A stretch of DNA of 41,605 bases from JACZQZ01 sp046756945. Lineage in GTDB: Bacteria > Pseudomonadota > Alphaproteobacteria > Rhodospirillales > 2-02-FULL-58-16. Every line of letters starts with the position of its first letter. The stretch's first letter is position 1. A program made the translations under genes and the position numbers. Shown in pieces: positions 33,623-41,605 of the stretch. The notes under the pieces were generated by a model. The model saw only the letters and a program-made list of their open reading frames with translations. It searched no databases and was not told the DNA's origin. The DNA lies in the NCBI GenBank assembly GCA_046756945.1, contig JBHHXI010000004.1, positions 1 through 41,605 on the forward strand, given 5' to 3'.

Positions 33623-33772
33623 ATGGGCCGGCGCGCGGCACCGGCACCGGCGCCGCCACCCCGTTGCAAAACTGCCGTTGACCGGCGCCAACGGGCGGGT
33701 GATGATCCGTCGGCCGGGCCGGCGGCGGGACCTGCCGGCGGTGCGAGGAAAAACACGGGAGCGGGCGCGACG

Positions 33773-34249
33773 ATGGAACGGGCGACCTTCGGAGCCGGAT
33801 GTTTCTGGGGCGTGGAAGAGGCCTTCCGGCGGATCGACGGCGTCACCGCCACCGCCGTCGGGTACTCCGGCGGGACCCTCGAGGACCCCACCTACAAGGA
33901 CGTATGCTCGGGAACGACCGGGCACGCCGAGGTGGTGCGGGTCGAGTACGACCCCGCCCGGGCACCCTACGAAGACCTCCTGCGGGTGTTCTGGGACATC
34001 CACGACCCGACGACCCTGAACCGGCAGGGGCCGGACGTGGGCACCCAGTACCGGTCCGTGGTGTTTTTCCACGACGAGAAACAGGCGGCGGCGGCGCGGG
34101 CCGCGAAAGAGACCCTCCAGGCCTCGGGACGCTACCCGGACGGCATCGTCACCGAGATCGCGCCCGCGTCCGCATTCTACATGGCCGAGGACTACCATCA
34201 GCGGTATGTGGAGAAGCTCCGCCGATCCTCCCGCCGGCGGATACTCTGA
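33773..34249 (+). CDS. msrA: Peptide-methionine (S)-S-oxide reductase MsrA
   Basis: MsrA reduces the S-epimer of methionine sulfoxide in proteins with thioredoxin as reductant. The 158-residue protein starts MERATFGAGCFWGVEEAF, with the catalytic Cys10 in the GCFWG motif. It also has the family segments VGYSGG, YKDVCSGTTGHAEVV, WDIHDPTTLNRQGPDVGTQYRSV and FYMAEDYHQRY. The start codon is well placed one family-typical stretch before GCFWG. It appears cytoplasmic, since there is no signal peptide, and monocistronic. Confidence 0.96.
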   Translation: MERATFGAGCFWGVEEAFRRIDGVTATAVGYSGGTLEDPTYKDVCSGTTGHAEVVRVEYDPARAPYEDLLRVFWDIHDPTTLNRQGPDVGTQYRSVVFFHDEKQAAAARAAKETLQASGRYPDGIVTEIAPASAFYMAEDYHQRYVEKLRRSSRRRIL

Positions 34250-34316
34250 CCCCCGCCAGGGGCCGGCCCGTCCCCGATATGCCGTGTCAAAGGGGCGTTG
34301 CCTCTTTTGAACCCGA

Positions 34317-34337
34317 CCAGGGGCCAACGGCCCCTGG
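34317..34337. repeat. 9-bp palindrome downstream of msrA
   Basis: CCAGGGGCC and GGCCCCTGG pair perfectly around AAC. There is no T-run, so it may be a REP-like unit or a weak terminator for msrA. No second copy was seen in this window. Confidence 0.4.
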
Positions 34338-34391
34338 AACCCGGTGAGCGGGGGGGCGGAGACGTCACGCCGTTCGCGGCGTCCCTGGCAT

Positions 34392-34433
34392 AAAGACAAA
34401 AAAGGCGCCGTCGGACTGGCGTGCCGCGGCGCC
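34392..34433 (-). terminator. Rho-independent terminator of the 47-aa gene
   Basis: On the minus strand GGCGCCG (34427-34433) and CGGCGCC (34404-34410) form a 7-bp stem. It is followed by TTTTTTGTCTTT (34392-34403), a good U-tract. It lies 33 bp after the stop codon of the small membrane protein gene. Confidence 0.8.
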
Positions 34434-34465
34434 ATAGGTCAGTCAAAGACGATACGTGCGGGTAT

Positions 34466-34609
34466 TCAGATCGCTCCGAAGAAAACGGCAAGGAGCACGA
34501 CCAATACCACGCCCCCTACAACCGCACCGGTCATCAGAAGACCCTTGTCCGGATCTTCCCCGGTCGTCGAGTGGGATTCTTCCGCAAGCGGCGTTTCGTC
34601 AGGTGCCAT
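34466..34609 (-). CDS. 47-residue single-span membrane protein
   Basis: This short gene on the minus strand encodes a product starting MAPDETPLAEESHSTTGEDP and ending in VVLLAVFFGAI. An acidic, Ser/Thr-rich N-terminal half is followed by one hydrophobic membrane span (about residues 25-46) at the extreme C-terminus. The ATG at 34609 is preceded by GGAGG at 5 nt. A -35/-10 pair lies about 60 nt upstream, and an intrinsic terminator follows the stop. The function is unknown. The tail-anchored layout suggests a small membrane-associated regulator or a subunit of a membrane complex, which is inference only. Confidence 0.75.
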   Translation of the reverse strand: MAPDETPLAEESHSTTGEDPDKGLLMTGAVVGGVVLVVLLAVFFGAI

Positions 34610-34675
34610 TTTCACCTCCATGCGTTCACAGTGTTTCGCGCAAGGCGTGGGGTCAGGAGGCGTCCCGACAGGGAA

Positions 34676-34704
34676 ATCCTAGCCGCTGTGGCCGGCAAAC
34701 TCAA
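34676..34704 (-). promoter_or_regulatory. Predicted promoter of the 47-aa gene
   Basis: TTGAGT (34699-34704) and TAGGAT (34676-34681) on the minus strand are separated by exactly 17 nt, placing transcription start near 34669 and giving a leader of about 60 nt. Confidence 0.55.
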
Positions 34705-34851
34705 TATTTTCGGTCGTACCCCGCCATCCCATTGAAACCGGACGTTTTAACGGGGAGGGTGGCGGACGCGTCGATTTCGTGGCCAAGCATGGCCGACCAA
34801 AAAGACACCCGGGAAACACACGAAATTTTTTCGTCGTGCGGTCTAAAAAAA

Positions 34852-34925
34852 TGGCTGGGGGACCCAGATTCGAACTGGGAATGCGCGGGTCAGAGCCGCG
34901 AGTTTTACCGTTAAACTATCCCCCA
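34852..34925 (-). tRNA. tRNA-Gln (anticodon CTG)
   Basis: The 74-nt gene folds as a complete cloverleaf. The acceptor is TGGGGGA with TCCCCCA, the D arm is GTTT/AAAC, and the anticodon stem CGCGG/CCGCG has the loop CTCTGAC and so anticodon CTG. The T arm is CCCAG-TTCGAAT-CTGGG, and a CCA end is encoded. A T-run follows the 3' end immediately (complement of 34844-34851), consistent with termination. Confidence 0.96.
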
Positions 34926-35178
34926 TCCGGGGCGCCTGCCGGGGCGGCGCCGCGGGCGCGCGGGGAACGCTTTTACCACAGCGACCGGCGGTTTGGTAGA
35001 CGCCTTCGCGCCCGCCGGCGGCGGCCGTCGGCGATCCCCTTTGCGCTTTTTTTGGCAACCCGCCCGAAAATGTTGCATGGTGTCCCGTGCGCCCGGTGCT
35101 CCGCGGTCTCCGCCGCAATAGACAACGGCACCCGACGAAGACCACGACACCGGCGGCGCCACGGGGAGGGTTCGGAGA

Positions 35179-36261
35179 ATGCGCCACGGGACAGGCAGGC
35201 AAGCGCGCGCGCGACCCGCCGGCCGCCGTCCGGGGCGCGCACCTGCGCCCGTCTACGGCGCCGTCGACCTGGGCACCAGTAACTGCCGCATGCTGATGGC
35301 CAAGCCCGCCGGCGGGGACTTCCGCGTCGTCGGGTCGTTCTCGCGCATCGTGCGCCTGGGCGAAGGGCTGGCGGCCAGCGGCCGCCTCAGCGACGCGGCC
35401 ATCGCGCGCACCGTCGAAGCGCTCAAGGTGTGTGCCGGGAAGATACGCGCCCACGGGGCGCGCCAGACCCGCGGCGTCGCCACCGAGGCCTGCCGGCGGG
35501 CCGGCAACTGCGCCGAATTCCTGCGCCGGGTGAAGGCGGAAACGGGCCTGGCGCTTGAATCCATCTCGCCGGCCGAAGAGGCCAGGCTGACGCTCACCGG
35601 CTGTGCGCCCCTGTTGGACGCCGCCTGCCCCCGGGCCCTGGTCTTCGACATCGGCGGCGGCAGCACCGAGCTCATGTGGATCGGACTCGCCGCCGGGCGG
35701 GCGCCCCGGATGCTCGGCCTGTTGTCGCTCAAGCACGGCGTGGTGACCCTGGCCGATCGCCACGGCCGCGACGCCATACCGCCCAAGGACTACAAGCGCA
35801 TCGTCGCCGGGATCAGGGCCGAGCTCGCCTCCTTCGACGCCAAACACGGCATCGCCCGCGAAATCGCCCGCGGCCGCGTGCAGATGCTGGGCACGTCGGG
35901 CACCGTGACCACCTTCGGCGGCATCTATCTGGGCCTGCCCCGCTACGACCGCTCGCGGGTCGACGGCCTGGTCATCGATTTCGACTCCATCGCCGCCATC
36001 AGCGCCCGGCTCTCCGGCATGGATTGCAAGGCGCGCAGCGCCCAACCCTGCATCCGCCGCGACGGCGCCGACCTGATGGTCATGGGCTGCGCCATCCTCG
36101 ACGCCATTTGCCGGCGCTGGCCGGTGGGGCGCCTGCGCATCGCCGACCGGGGCATCCGCGAGGGCCTGCTGCTCGGCATGATGGCGGCCGACGGTTCCGT
36201 CCACGGGCCCGTGCCGCCGTCCGCGCCCGAGGCCGCCCGCGGCGCGTCTTCGCGGCCGTGA
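35179..36261 (+). CDS. ppx: Ppx/GppA family phosphatase
   Basis: The 360-residue protein belongs to the actin-fold exopolyphosphatase/guanosine pentaphosphate phosphatase family. It has the N-terminal phosphate loop AVDLGTSNCRMLM, TRGVATEACRRAGN, the second loop VFDIGGGSTELMW, and LGTSGTVTTFGG. It lacks the C-terminal HD domain of longer Ppx/GppA enzymes, as is common in alphaproteobacteria, so the physiological substrate (polyphosphate or pppGpp) is unresolved. The ATG at 35179 follows GGAGGG; the first about 25 residues are basic and poorly conserved. Its stop overlaps the GTG start of rlmE (GTGA). Confidence 0.9.
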   Translation: MRHGTGRQARARPAGRRPGRAPAPVYGAVDLGTSNCRMLMAKPAGGDFRVVGSFSRIVRLGEGLAASGRLSDAAIARTVEALKVCAGKIRAHGARQTRGVATEACRRAGNCAEFLRRVKAETGLALESISPAEEARLTLTGCAPLLDAACPRALVFDIGGGSTELMWIGLAAGRAPRMLGLLSLKHGVVTLADRHGRDAIPPKDYKRIVAGIRAELASFDAKHGIAREIARGRVQMLGTSGTVTTFGGIYLGLPRYDRSRVDGLVIDFDSIAAISARLSGMDCKARSAQPCIRRDGADLMVMGCAILDAICRRWPVGRLRIADRGIREGLLLGMMAADGSVHGPVPPSAPEAARGASSRP

Positions 36262-36977
36262 CCAGGGACCGCGGACATCGCGGGCGGGGCACACGGGTGA
36301 CGGGGCGCGGCCTCGCCCGGCGGGTAAGGACGGCCAAGGGGCGGGCGCTTTCGTCCACCCGCTGGCTCCAGCGCCAGCTCAACGACGGCTACGTGCGGGA
36401 GGCCGAGCGCCAGGGACTGCGCTCGCGCGCCGCCTTCAAGCTGATGGAGCTCGACGACCGCTTCCATTTCCTGGCCCCGGGCAAGCGGGTGGTGGATCTC
36501 GGCGCCGCCCCCGGAGGCTGGACCCTGGTCGCGGTGCAACGGGTGAAGGCGGACACGGGGCGCGGCCGCGTCATCGCCCTCGACGTCAACCCGATGGAGC
36601 CGGTGGCGGGCGCCACCGTGCTGTGCCGCGACTTCCTCGACGCGGCAACGCCGGCGGCGCTCAGCGCCGCCCTCGATGGCCCGGCGGACGTGGTGCTCAG
36701 CGACATGGCGATGCCGGCCACCGGCCACGCCGGCACCGACCACCTGCGGGTGATGGCGTTGTGCGAAGCGGCGCTTGCCTTCGCCGCCGAGGTGCTGGCC
36801 CCGGGCGGCGTCTTCGTCGCCAAGATGCTCAAGGGCGGCACCGAGCACGCCGTGCTTGCCGAGCTGAAACGCCTGTTCACCCGGGTGCGGCACGCCAAGC
36901 CCCCGGCCAGCCGCGCCGAGTCGGCCGAAACCTATGTCATCGCCCAGGGGTTCCGCGGGGCGGGACGCGAGGACTAA
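36258..36977 (+). CDS. rlmE: 23S rRNA (uridine(2552)-2'-O)-methyltransferase RlmE
   Basis: RlmE (RrmJ/FtsJ) 2'-O-methylates U2552 of 23S rRNA using SAM. The 239-residue protein shows the conserved TAKGRALSSTRWLQRQLNDGYV start region and RSRAAFKLMELDDRF. The SAM site VVDLGAAPGGWTLVA is followed by DMAMPATGHAGTDHLR and the catalytic Lys in FVAKMLKGG. The GTG at 36258 overlaps the ppx stop, suggesting translational coupling; an in-frame GTG at 36297 is an alternative. The last 41 bp overlap the 3' end of the convergent gene on the other strand. Confidence 0.95.
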   Translation: MTRDRGHRGRGTRVTGRGLARRVRTAKGRALSSTRWLQRQLNDGYVREAERQGLRSRAAFKLMELDDRFHFLAPGKRVVDLGAAPGGWTLVAVQRVKADTGRGRVIALDVNPMEPVAGATVLCRDFLDAATPAALSAALDGPADVVLSDMAMPATGHAGTDHLRVMALCEAALAFAAEVLAPGGVFVAKMLKGGTEHAVLAELKRLFTRVRHAKPPASRAESAETYVIAQGFRGAGRED

Positions 36978-37422
36978 GCGGCACCACGTCGCGCAGGTGT
37001 TCGGTAAGCCCCCGCACCGGGACATGGGTGAGGTCCTTGCCCACCTCGGCGATCACCATCCTGCGGGTCCGGGGCTTGAGGGCCGCTCGCAACGCGCCAA
37101 GGGTCTTCGGCGGCGCGACCAGCACCAGCCTGGCGAACACCCCGCGCTCGGCGGCCTCGTCCAATACCTTGGCCATGCTTACGGCGAACAGATGCTTTTC
37201 GTATTCGTGCCAGTCCACACGCGGCTCCACCGCGTGGCGGGCGCCGTCGGCGCTTTCGAACGTCCGCCCCGGTTTGTCGGTGCCGAAGGTTCGCGTCGGC
37301 ACGTGGGATGCGGCGAAATCGTGATCCAGGGCCCGTTCCAGGCCGCTGCTCCGGCCCTCGCTGAGGACGATGCGGGCGCGCGCGCCGTCGGCGACCAGGA
37401 TCCATGTCGTTCTTTTTTTCAT
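36937..37422 (-). CDS. Host attachment family protein (baeRF-like)
   Basis: The 161-residue protein resembles the host-attachment family (PF10116), now grouped with bacterial homologues of archaeal release factor domains. Features are TTWILVADGARARIVLSEG near the N-terminus, ARLVLVAPPKTLGALRAAL, and the C-terminal VIAEVGKDLTHVPVRGLTEHL. The family name derives from an Agrobacterium attachment locus; the molecular role is uncertain. GGAGG lies 6 nt before the ATG at 37422. It is convergent with rlmE, overlapping by 41 bp, and divergent from guaB. Confidence 0.82.
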   Translation of the reverse strand: MKKRTTWILVADGARARIVLSEGRSSGLERALDHDFAASHVPTRTFGTDKPGRTFESADGARHAVEPRVDWHEYEKHLFAVSMAKVLDEAAERGVFARLVLVAPPKTLGALRAALKPRTRRMVIAEVGKDLTHVPVRGLTEHLRDVVPLSPRVPPRGTPGR

Positions 37423-37529
37423 GGGCGCCTCCCCACCCGTGATCCGGCCGGCGTTTGACGCGCGGCCGTCCGCACCATGTCACACTATACGCCGGGAGGA
37501 CCGGCGTCCCTGATCGGGATCAAACCACC

Positions 37530-37557
37530 TTGGCATGGGACGGGGGTTGTGTATTAT
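37530..37557 (+). promoter_or_regulatory. Predicted guaB promoter
   Basis: TTGGCA (37530-37535) and TATTAT (37552-37557) with a 16-nt spacer place the transcription start at about 37564, 22 nt before the guaB ATG. It is one of the best consensus matches in the window, fitting a highly expressed gene. Confidence 0.7.
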
Positions 37558-37585
37558 GGGCCGCCAACTCTGCAATGGAGGCGGC

Positions 37586-39061
37586 ATGAACATTACCGAG
37601 GCACTGACTTTTGATGATGTGCTCTTGGTTCCCGCCGAGTCGAATGTCCTCCCTGCCCAGGCCTTGACCGCTACGCGCCTGACCCGCACCATCGAACTGG
37701 CCATCCCGCTCTTGTCCGCGGCCATGGACACGGTGACCGAAAGCGGGCTCGCCATCACCATGGCCCAGGCCGGCGGCATGGGCGTCATCCACAAGAACCT
37801 GGAGCCCGACGAGCAGGCCACGGAGGTGCGCCGGGTCAAGAAGTTCGAATCGGGCATGGTGGTGGACCCGTTCACCATCCATCCCGAGGCGCCGCTGGCG
37901 GATGCCCTGCATATCAAGGAGGCCCACAACATCTCGGGCATTCCCGTGGTCGAGAAAGGCACCGGCCGGCTGGTCGGGATTCTGACCAACCGCGACGTTC
38001 GTTTCGCCGAGGACCCGACACAGCCGGTGAGCGAGCTGATGACCCCACACACGGCGGAGACCCCGCTGGTTACCGTGCGCGACGGGGTCGACCGCGAGGA
38101 AGCCAAGCGGCTGCTGCATCAAAACCGCATCGAGAAGCTGCTGGTGGTGGACGACGATGGCCGCTGCATCGGCCTGATCACGGTCAGGGACATCGAGAGG
38201 GAGCAGCGCTTCCCCGACGCCTGCAAGGACGAAAAGGGACGGCTGCGCGTCGCCGCCGCCACCGGTGTCGGCGACGCCGGGCTGACGCGCGCCGAGGCCC
38301 TGCTCGACGCGGAAGTGGACGTCATCGTCGTCGACACCGCCCACGGACACTCGGCCGGCGTGCTCGCGGCGGTGGAGCGCATCAAGAAGCTCAGCAACTA
38401 CACCCAGGTGCTGGCCGGGAACATCGCCACCCCCGACGGCGCCAAGGCCCTGATCGACGCCGGCGCCGACGCCGTCAAGGTGGGCATCGGGCCGGGGACC
38501 ATCTGCACGACGCGCATGGTGGCGGGCGTCGGCGTGCCCCAGTTTTCCGCCGTCCTCGAGGTGGCCGAGGCATGCCGCGAACGCGACGTGCCGGTCATCG
38601 CCGACGGCGGCGTCAAGTATTCGGGCGATATCGCCAAGGCCATTGCCGCCGGCGCCGATTGCGTCATGATCGGCTCCCTGTTCGCCGGCACCGAAGAAAG
38701 CCCGGGAGAGGTGTTCCTCTATCAGGGCCGTTCCTACAAGCTCTATCGCGGCATGGGGTCCGTCGGCGCCATGGCGCGGGGCTCCGCCGACCGCTACTTC
38801 CAGCAGGACCTGTCGGACGACCTGAAACTGGTGCCCGAGGGCGTCGAGGGCCGCGTGCCCTTCAAGGGACCGGCGACCAACGTCATCCACCAGATGATCG
38901 GCGGCCTGCGCGCCGCCATGGGGTACACGGGCAGCCGCACCATCGCCGAGATGCAGCGCAACTGCACCTTCCGGCGGGTCACCGCGGCGGGCCTGCGCGA
39001 AGGCCACGTGCACGACGTCACCATCACCCGCGAGGCGCCCAACTACCGCAGCGGTTCCTGA
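37586..39061 (+). CDS. guaB: IMP dehydrogenase
   Basis: GuaB oxidises IMP to XMP with NAD+, the committed step of GMP synthesis. The 491-residue protein begins MNITEALTFDDVLLVPAES. It contains two CBS domains (about residues 92-205, MVVDPFTIHPEAPLADAL onward), the NAD-site DTAHGH segment and the active-site loop GPGTICTTRMVAG with catalytic Cys307. The IMP-binding region ADGGVKYSGDIAKA and the C-terminal flap follow. The ATG at 37586 has GGAGG 4 nt upstream; an upstream in-frame ATG would lie before the predicted transcription start. The next gene, TerB-like, starts 77 bp later. Confidence 0.98.
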   Translation: MNITEALTFDDVLLVPAESNVLPAQALTATRLTRTIELAIPLLSAAMDTVTESGLAITMAQAGGMGVIHKNLEPDEQATEVRRVKKFESGMVVDPFTIHPEAPLADALHIKEAHNISGIPVVEKGTGRLVGILTNRDVRFAEDPTQPVSELMTPHTAETPLVTVRDGVDREEAKRLLHQNRIEKLLVVDDDGRCIGLITVRDIEREQRFPDACKDEKGRLRVAAATGVGDAGLTRAEALLDAEVDVIVVDTAHGHSAGVLAAVERIKKLSNYTQVLAGNIATPDGAKALIDAGADAVKVGIGPGTICTTRMVAGVGVPQFSAVLEVAEACRERDVPVIADGGVKYSGDIAKAIAAGADCVMIGSLFAGTEESPGEVFLYQGRSYKLYRGMGSVGAMARGSADRYFQQDLSDDLKLVPEGVEGRVPFKGPATNVIHQMIGGLRAAMGYTGSRTIAEMQRNCTFRRVTAAGLREGHVHDVTITREAPNYRSGS

Positions 39062-39138
39062 GGCCGGGGCTCCTTGGTATAAGTCGCCGGTGGGGATGCG
39101 ACAAAGGCAGGCGTCGGGCGAAAGAGGAGAGCGCATTC

Positions 39139-39618
39139 GTGGCCGGGTTCCTGAGCACCCTGAAGAGCGCTTTCCAAGAGCAGCTCGAGCGTAACCGCAA
39201 CCGGCCGTTCCTGCGGGCGACGATGGCGGCGAGCGCGCTTGTCGCCATGGCCGACGGCCGGGTGACGTTTCCCGAACAGGTGCGCGTCGATCAGATCCTC
39301 GAGACCCTGGAGGCCCTGAGGGTCTTCGACCCCCACGAAGGCGTCAACCTGTTCAACGGGTTCACCGACGCCATCCGCGAGTCCTCGCAGGCCGGCCGCG
39401 ACGCCGCCGTCAAGGCCATCGAGCCGGTGGCCGGCGACCCGGAGACGGCGGCCTTGATCCTGCGCATCTGCCTGGCGATCAGCGAGGCCGACGGCGAGGT
39501 CAGCATGATGGACCAGATCGAGATCGTCACCCTGTGCAGCCGGCTGGGCATAGACCCCAGGGACTGCGGCCTCTACATCGACAAGTCCCGCGACGAGCTG
39601 CTCTCCGGCGACGGCTGA
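39139..39618 (+). CDS. TerB-domain protein
   Basis: The 159-residue helical protein matches the TerB/co-chaperone-like fold, with duplicated acidic motifs ASALVAMADGRVTFPEQ and CLAISEADGEVSMMDQIE that resemble metal-binding DxDG-type turns. The function of standalone TerB proteins is not settled; association with membranes or metal stress is proposed for the family. The GTG start at 39139 follows GAGGAG by 9 nt. It lies 77 bp after guaB on the same strand and may be co-transcribed. A TerB-like domain also occurs in the djlA-like gene of this window. Confidence 0.8.
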   Translation: MAGFLSTLKSAFQEQLERNRNRPFLRATMAASALVAMADGRVTFPEQVRVDQILETLEALRVFDPHEGVNLFNGFTDAIRESSQAGRDAAVKAIEPVAGDPETAALILRICLAISEADGEVSMMDQIEIVTLCSRLGIDPRDCGLYIDKSRDELLSGDG

Positions 39619-39623
39619 GGACA

Positions 39624-39647
39624 CGGCATCGGGGCGCCCGACTGCCG
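39624..39647 (+). terminator. Hairpin after the TerB gene
   Basis: CGGCATCGGG (39624-39633) pairs with CCCGACTGCCG (39637-39647) with one bulge, 5 nt after the TerB stop. A T-rich stretch follows only about 22 nt later (39670-39681), so termination here is plausible but not canonical. Confidence 0.35.
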
Positions 39648-39752
39648 CCGCGGCCGCGCCGTGACAGCGTTTTCTTTTTTTGGAAATCCGAGGAAGAAAT
39701 ACCGGGGGCGATGAAAACGGTGCGCCGTCGGCGAACGCGGCGGCGGATTCCC

Positions 39753-39781
39753 TTGACGGACCGCGCGGAAGGGACAACATT
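39753..39781 (+). promoter_or_regulatory. Predicted thiC promoter
   Basis: TTGACG (39753-39758) and AACATT (39776-39781) are separated by 17 nt, placing the start at about 39788, exactly at the beginning of the TPP riboswitch. The -10 match is weak. Confidence 0.5.
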
Positions 39782-39786
39782 AAGGG

Positions 39787-39907
39787 CGTTCCCAGGGGAG
39801 CCCCGATAGGGGGCTGAGACACCGCCGGCGCCGGGACCGACCAACGCGAGCGCAACGCGGTTACCCTTCGAACCTGATCCGGGTCATGCCGGCGAAGGGA
39901 CAGGGAC
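39787..39907 (+). promoter_or_regulatory. TPP riboswitch (THI element)
   Basis: The aptamer shows the conserved CTGAGA (39814-39819) of the pyrimidine sensor helix and the ACCCTTCGAACCTGATCC and ATGCCGGCGAAGGGA segments of the pyrophosphate side. A variable P3 arm lies between them. It binds thiamine pyrophosphate and represses the downstream thiC. The exact ends are estimated from P1. Confidence 0.95.
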
Positions 39908-39953
39908 GTGCCGACGCAGTCCAAGGCGCTTCCGGAACTCCTAAGCCTTTCCC

Positions 39954-39988
39954 GGATCTCCTTACGTGCTTGCCGCAACGGGAGATCC
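39954..39988 (+). promoter_or_regulatory. Ribosome-site sequestering hairpin of the thiC riboswitch
   Basis: GGATCTCC (39954-39961) pairs perfectly with GGAGATCC (39981-39988). The latter contains the thiC Shine-Dalgarno sequence (GGAG, 8 nt before the ATG at 39993). This is a typical translational expression platform. No T-run is present, so control is probably at translation. Confidence 0.65.
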
Positions 39989-39992
39989 TTCG

Positions 39993-41605
<1,613 letters not shown>

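Noticed and set aside
34344..34682. 112-codon plus-strand frame opposite the 47-residue gene
   Set aside because: It has no ribosome site and reads through the terminator; the minus-strand frame has promoter, ribosome site, membrane span and terminator.
34779..35282. 167-codon plus-strand frame over tRNA-Gln
   Set aside because: The tRNA lies on the other strand and explains the sequence; the remainder is Arg-rich shadow.

Overview
The window is high-GC chromosomal DNA from an alphaproteobacterium, most like the Rhodospirillales. Three things suggest this: the gene order mraZ-rsmH-ftsL-ftsI-murE-murF-mraY-murD-ftsW-murG-murC-murB-ddl-ftsQ-ftsA-ftsZ-lpxC-bamD-recN, the meso-diaminopimelate motif in MurE, and the ppx-rlmE-guaB neighbourhood. 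The strong GC bias at third codon positions produces very long shadow reading frames on the antisense strand, and these were left out.

Bases 1-22345 (minus strand) hold a complete division and cell wall (dcw) cluster running from mraZ down to recN. It encodes every cytoplasmic step of peptidoglycan precursor synthesis from UDP-MurNAc to lipid II (MurB-F, Ddl, MraY, MurG), the septal synthase pair FtsW/FtsI, the divisome proteins FtsL, FtsQ, FtsA and FtsZ, and then lipid A (LpxC) and outer membrane assembly (BamD) genes and the repair ATPase RecN. Nine junctions are 4-base ATGA/GTGA overlaps. Upstream of mraZ lies a promoter embedded in seven TGG-type boxes spaced exactly 10 bp apart, matching the known MraZ operator architecture.

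Bases 22346-26820 hold the mraZ control region, an imperfect palindromic repeat, the RNase P RNA gene with its own promoter, an AmpD-type amidase, a DjlA-like co-chaperone, a DUF3750-like membrane-anchored protein and a TPR protein, all on the minus strand.

Bases 26821-34249 (plus strand) hold a CtBP-like D-2-hydroxyacid dehydrogenase, a fused hydantoinase/5-oxoprolinase (HyuA-HyuB), an unrecognised 369-residue protein with serine/isoleucine repeats, a small arginine-rich protein with a good terminator, and msrA.

Bases 34250-41605 hold a previously unlisted 47-residue single-span membrane protein with its own promoter, ribosome binding site and terminator (minus), tRNA-Gln(CTG) (minus), ppx/gppA and rlmE (plus), a host-attachment/baeRF-like gene (minus), guaB and a TerB-domain gene (plus), and a TPP riboswitch controlling thiC, which runs off the window end.

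The most unusual observation is a double-palindrome, REP-like element present twice. One copy is intergenic (26726-26788). The other is inserted in frame inside murE (18320-18380), where it adds about 20 residues to the enzyme, reminiscent of Rickettsia palindromic elements.
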